Assembly: GCA_002788515.1 (NCBI GenBank) | Contig: PFRJ01000030.1 | Span: forward strand, 1-6,592 | From: Nitrosopumilales archaeon CG_4_9_14_0_2_um_filter_34_16 | GTDB taxonomy: Archaea > Thermoproteota > Nitrososphaeria > Nitrososphaerales > Nitrosopumilaceae | DNA: 6,592 bases | Direction: 5' to 3' | Shown: one piece after another, positions 5,214 through 6,592 of the stretch | Numbering within the stretch: the first letter of the stretch is position 1 | Layout of the letters: every line of letters starts with the position of its first letter | Notes under the pieces: generated by a model | Seen by the model: the letters and a program-made list of their open reading frames with translations, nothing else | Told to the model about the DNA's origin: nothing | Database searches by the model: none | Made by a program: the position numbers and the translations under genes

Positions 5214-5506
5214 TACAAGTAATGACCTGAATATCCGCCAACTCTTTTTACAATTCCTTTGTTTGTTGCTTCTCTTAGAAATGCATTTGCTGCAGATATT
5301 TTAACACCTGTCTGTCTTGCCAAATCTTGAATTGTAACAACTTTTGAGCTTTGAATAATTTTGAGTGCTTGTTGCTCATTTACCATAACTGTAATTTCTG
5401 CTTTCTTTGGTCCGCTCTCTCCCTTGTCTTTCTTGCCTTTCTTTGTGTCTTTAGTATTTGCAGATTTGTCTTTGTTTGCAGCTGTTGGCTTTTTTGCTCC
5501 ACCCAT
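5195..5506 (-). CDS. rps25e: 30S ribosomal protein S25e
   Basis: A small-subunit ribosomal protein shared by archaea and eukaryotes and absent from bacteria; 103 residues, normal for the family. Residues 1-34 form a Lys/Ala-rich basic tail (KKPTAANKDKSANTKDTKKG), the usual disordered rRNA-contacting extension. Residues 36-103 are the winged-helix core, with QALKIIQSSKVVTIQDLARQ, GVKISAANAFLREATNKGIV and a closing GGYSGHYLYQ strand typical of S25e. The ATG at 5506 is supported by a TATA box 27.5 bases upstream. It is monocistronic, divergent from the 70-residue Cys/His gene, and overlaps the 3' end of the cyclophilin-like gene by 19 bases, tail-to-tail. Confidence 0.95.
   Translation of the reverse strand: MGGAKKPTAANKDKSANTKDTKKGKKDKGESGPKKAEITVMVNEQQALKIIQSSKVVTIQDLARQTGVKISAANAFLREATNKGIVKRVGGYSGHYLYQAVSS
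5245..5249 (+). terminator. Oligo-T tract after the cyclophilin-like gene
   Basis: A five-T run 32 bases downstream of the stop, within the antisense strand of S25e, is the nearest candidate U-tract terminator for the cyclophilin-like transcript. The evidence is only the T-run. Confidence 0.25.
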
Positions 5507-5529
5507 AAATTAAGAAAAAAATATTCCTC

Positions 5530-5537
5530 TTATAAAC
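5530..5537 (-). promoter_or_regulatory. TATA box of the S25e gene
   Basis: On the minus strand gtttataa is centred 27.5 bases before the S25e ATG, consistent with a leaderless or near-leaderless mRNA. Confidence 0.6.
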
Positions 5538-5583
5538 GATGAACCAACTTTAATCTCTGTAACCCGGATGATTTTTTTTCAAG

Positions 5584-5591
5584 TATAAATA
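5584..5591 (+). promoter_or_regulatory. TATA box of the 70-residue Cys/His protein gene
   Basis: tataaata, identical in sequence to the YHS-gene box, is centred 25.5 bases before the ATG at 5613. An eight-T run lies just before it. Confidence 0.65.
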
Positions 5592-5612
5592 ACATTCATA
5601 CTATTATCTTGT

Positions 5613-5825
5613 ATGGGCATAGTTTCAAAAGGTGCAAAATGCAATGTATCTAATTGTGACAAAGACGGTGCACGATCTCTTAACACAAGTAAAGTTGAAA
5701 ATGCCGGTCTTAGTGTAAACTCATCAGGCAAGAAAACTGTTCTTTGCAAAGAGCACTATAAAGAATACAAAAAAGAATCCAAAGACGATCGAGATCTTGA
5801 ACGTGCAAGATTTGACAAGTTTTAG
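5613..5825 (+). CDS. Small Cys/His (putative zinc-binding) hypothetical protein
   Basis: A 70-residue basic protein of unknown function. Cys10 and Cys15 (CNVSNC) and Cys45 with His48 (CKEH) form a C-x4-C ... C-x2-H arrangement able to bind one zinc ion. The C-terminal third, HYKEYKKESKDDRDLERARFDKF, is a highly charged helix. This looks like a small nucleic-acid- or protein-binding zinc module, but no named family was recognised. The ATG is firmly supported by a near-consensus TATA box 26 bases upstream, so the gene is probably expressed. It is divergent from S25e (about 106 bases between starts). It overlaps the deoxyhypusine-synthase-family gene by four bases, with the two stop codons (TAG on plus, TAA on minus) sharing TTAG. 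Confidence 0.75.
   Translation: MGIVSKGAKCNVSNCDKDGARSLNTSKVENAGLSVNSSGKKTVLCKEHYKEYKKESKDDRDLERARFDKF
5769..5774 (-). terminator. U-tract downstream of the deoxyhypusine-synthase-family gene
   Basis: Six T on the minus strand, about 50 bases beyond the stop. They are complementary to lysine codons of the opposing 70-residue gene and are a candidate U-tract terminator. Confidence 0.25.
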
Positions 5826-6592
5826 TTTCTTGATTTTTTCTTGTTTGCTGGATTTTTAAAATAATCCTCACTTAGTTTTTCATATAGTTTGTCTAATTGT
5901 TTGTACAGTCGTTTTGGTTTTCTTGTTTTTTGATTACTCAGAACGTATAATGCAAGAATTGGAAATGCTATTGTTGCATCTGCATACACTGTGATCATGC
6001 CATTATGTGCATCTTGAACTTTGCCCCAACTCTTTCCTTCTTGCAGTGTTGCCCCTGATAATCCACCAGTATCTGGACGTGCATCTGTAATCTGAATGAT
6101 GTAGTCTTGTCCTCCATCTTCCCTTTTCAATATTTGATCCAATAATGGCCCTGTTTGCTGTGCGGTGTTTTTTGGCACACCTCCTCCTAATTCCAAAATT
6201 CCTGATTTTTTTGAATTGTATAGAATTGCTGCTTGCTCTATTATCTCTCTTACAAAATCAAGATTGTATATTTTATTTTCTAGTCTATGAACTGCTAAAT
6301 TAAGTGCTAACGAAGAATCTTTCATAGTTGAGATGTATACTGGAACATCATAATCATATGCACTTGTTATGAAGCTTTTTTCTGGATGTTTAGCATTTTC
6401 TTTACTTAATTTTCCCATCAAATTACAAAACTCTGCAGTTGTGAATGGTTTATCTGGAAAATCTTTACCAAACATTTTTTGAACAAGTGCGTCTTGCGCT
6501 TCTAGTGTCTCATGGAATTTGATATACACGTCTCTAATCCTTACAATTTCGTTTTCATACAATTTCATATCATCCACATTAAAACTCCCTTG
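5822..6592 (-). CDS. Deoxyhypusine synthase family protein, N-terminus outside window
   Basis: Deoxyhypusine synthase moves the aminobutyl group of spermidine onto a lysine of aIF5A using NAD; relatives make homospermidine-type polyamines. The frame is open to the right edge. The five codons before the GTG at 6577 encode QGSFN, continuing into VDDMKLYENEIVRIRDVYI, which fits the family pattern GSFxxDDxxLxxxGIxRIGxxxI. The GTG is therefore internal and the gene 5' partial (256 codons visible; full members are about 300-370). Numbering from that GTG, GGGVPKN is at 131-137, QITDARPDTGGLSGATLQE at 162-180, and SWGKVQ holds the presumed catalytic Lys186 (human Lys329), then DATIAFPIL. The DARPDTGGLSGAT version resembles the branch common in bacterial DHS-like proteins rather than the eukaryotic one, so hypusine formation is likely but a polyamine-synthase activity is possible. 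The C-terminus is Lys-rich and overlaps the opposing small gene by four bases. Confidence 0.9.
   Translation of the reverse strand, partial: QGSFNVDDMKLYENEIVRIRDVYIKFHETLEAQDALVQKMFGKDFPDKPFTTAEFCNLMGKLSKENAKHPEKSFITSAYDYDVPVYISTMKDSSLALNLAVHRLENKIYNLDFVREIIEQAAILYNSKKSGILELGGGVPKNTAQQTGPLLDQILKREDGGQDYIIQITDARPDTGGLSGATLQEGKSWGKVQDAHNGMITVYADATIAFPILALYVLSNQKTRKPKRLYKQLDKLYEKLSEDYFKNPANKKKSRN
5834..5857 (+). terminator. U-tracts terminating the 70-residue Cys/His gene
   Basis: T-runs of six (5834-5839) and five (5853-5857) begin nine bases after the stop, inside the antisense strand of the Lys/Asn-rich C-terminus of the deoxyhypusine-synthase-family gene. They are suitable for hairpin-independent archaeal termination. 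Confidence 0.4.

Noticed and set aside
5351..5542. Plus-strand 63-residue Cys/Phe-rich ORF opposite S25e
   Set aside because: The apparent membrane-like composition is the complement of the Lys-rich S25e tail.
6575..6577. GTG as the start of the deoxyhypusine-synthase-family gene
   Set aside because: The frame stays open to the window edge and the codons before it encode the conserved GSF-type lead-in, so the start lies outside.
1..6592. CRISPR array, insertion sequence, integron, tRNA or rRNA gene
   Set aside because: No direct repeat array, terminal inverted repeats, transposase-like frame, or tRNA-like cloverleaf was seen on either strand by eye.

Overview
The window looks like chromosomal DNA of an ammonia-oxidising thaumarchaeon (Nitrosopumilus-like). 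It is AT-rich. It carries archaeal information-processing genes: RNA polymerase subunit K, an Alba-family protein, ribosomal protein S25e (an archaeal/eukaryotic protein absent from bacteria) and a deoxyhypusine-synthase-family enzyme. Nearly every gene has a TATA-like box centred about 26 bases before its start codon, and no convincing Shine-Dalgarno sites were seen. The genus assignment is inference from protein character, not from a marker sequence.

Layout, left to right. The 3' part of a UbiA/MenA-like membrane prenyltransferase enters from the left edge (+). An aldo/keto reductase (+) and a small thaumarchaeal protein of the DUF6659 type (+, TTG start) follow. A roughly 210-base gap holds two overlapping mini-ORF candidates. 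Next is a 47-residue stand-alone YHS-domain metal-binding protein (+), easily missed because it is short and starts with GTG. It meets an asparagine-synthetase-like protein (-) that lacks the glutaminase half and ends in a zinc ribbon. A small HTH regulator with a C-terminal Cys/His cluster (+) faces a divergent Alba paralogue (-). RpoK (-), with a long acidic N-terminal extension, is head-to-head with a cyclophilin-like-fold protein (+). That protein is tail-to-tail with S25e (-). A 70-residue Cys/His protein (+) follows. Last is the deoxyhypusine-synthase-family gene (-), whose 5' end lies beyond the right edge.

The genes mostly appear to be separate single-gene transcription units on alternating strands rather than an operon, so they do not form one pathway. 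The architecture is extremely compact. All four convergent pairs overlap, three of them by exactly four bases at their stop codons. The rpoK/cyclophilin-like pair appears to share one perfectly palindromic TATA box, with candidate TTG starts at exactly equal distances on each side. I found no mobile element, CRISPR array, tRNA/rRNA or multi-gene defence or biosynthetic system. The points worth a second look are this promoter and overlap architecture, the acidic tail of RpoK, the Alba lacking its usual basic residues, the glutaminase-less synthetase, and the small proteins.
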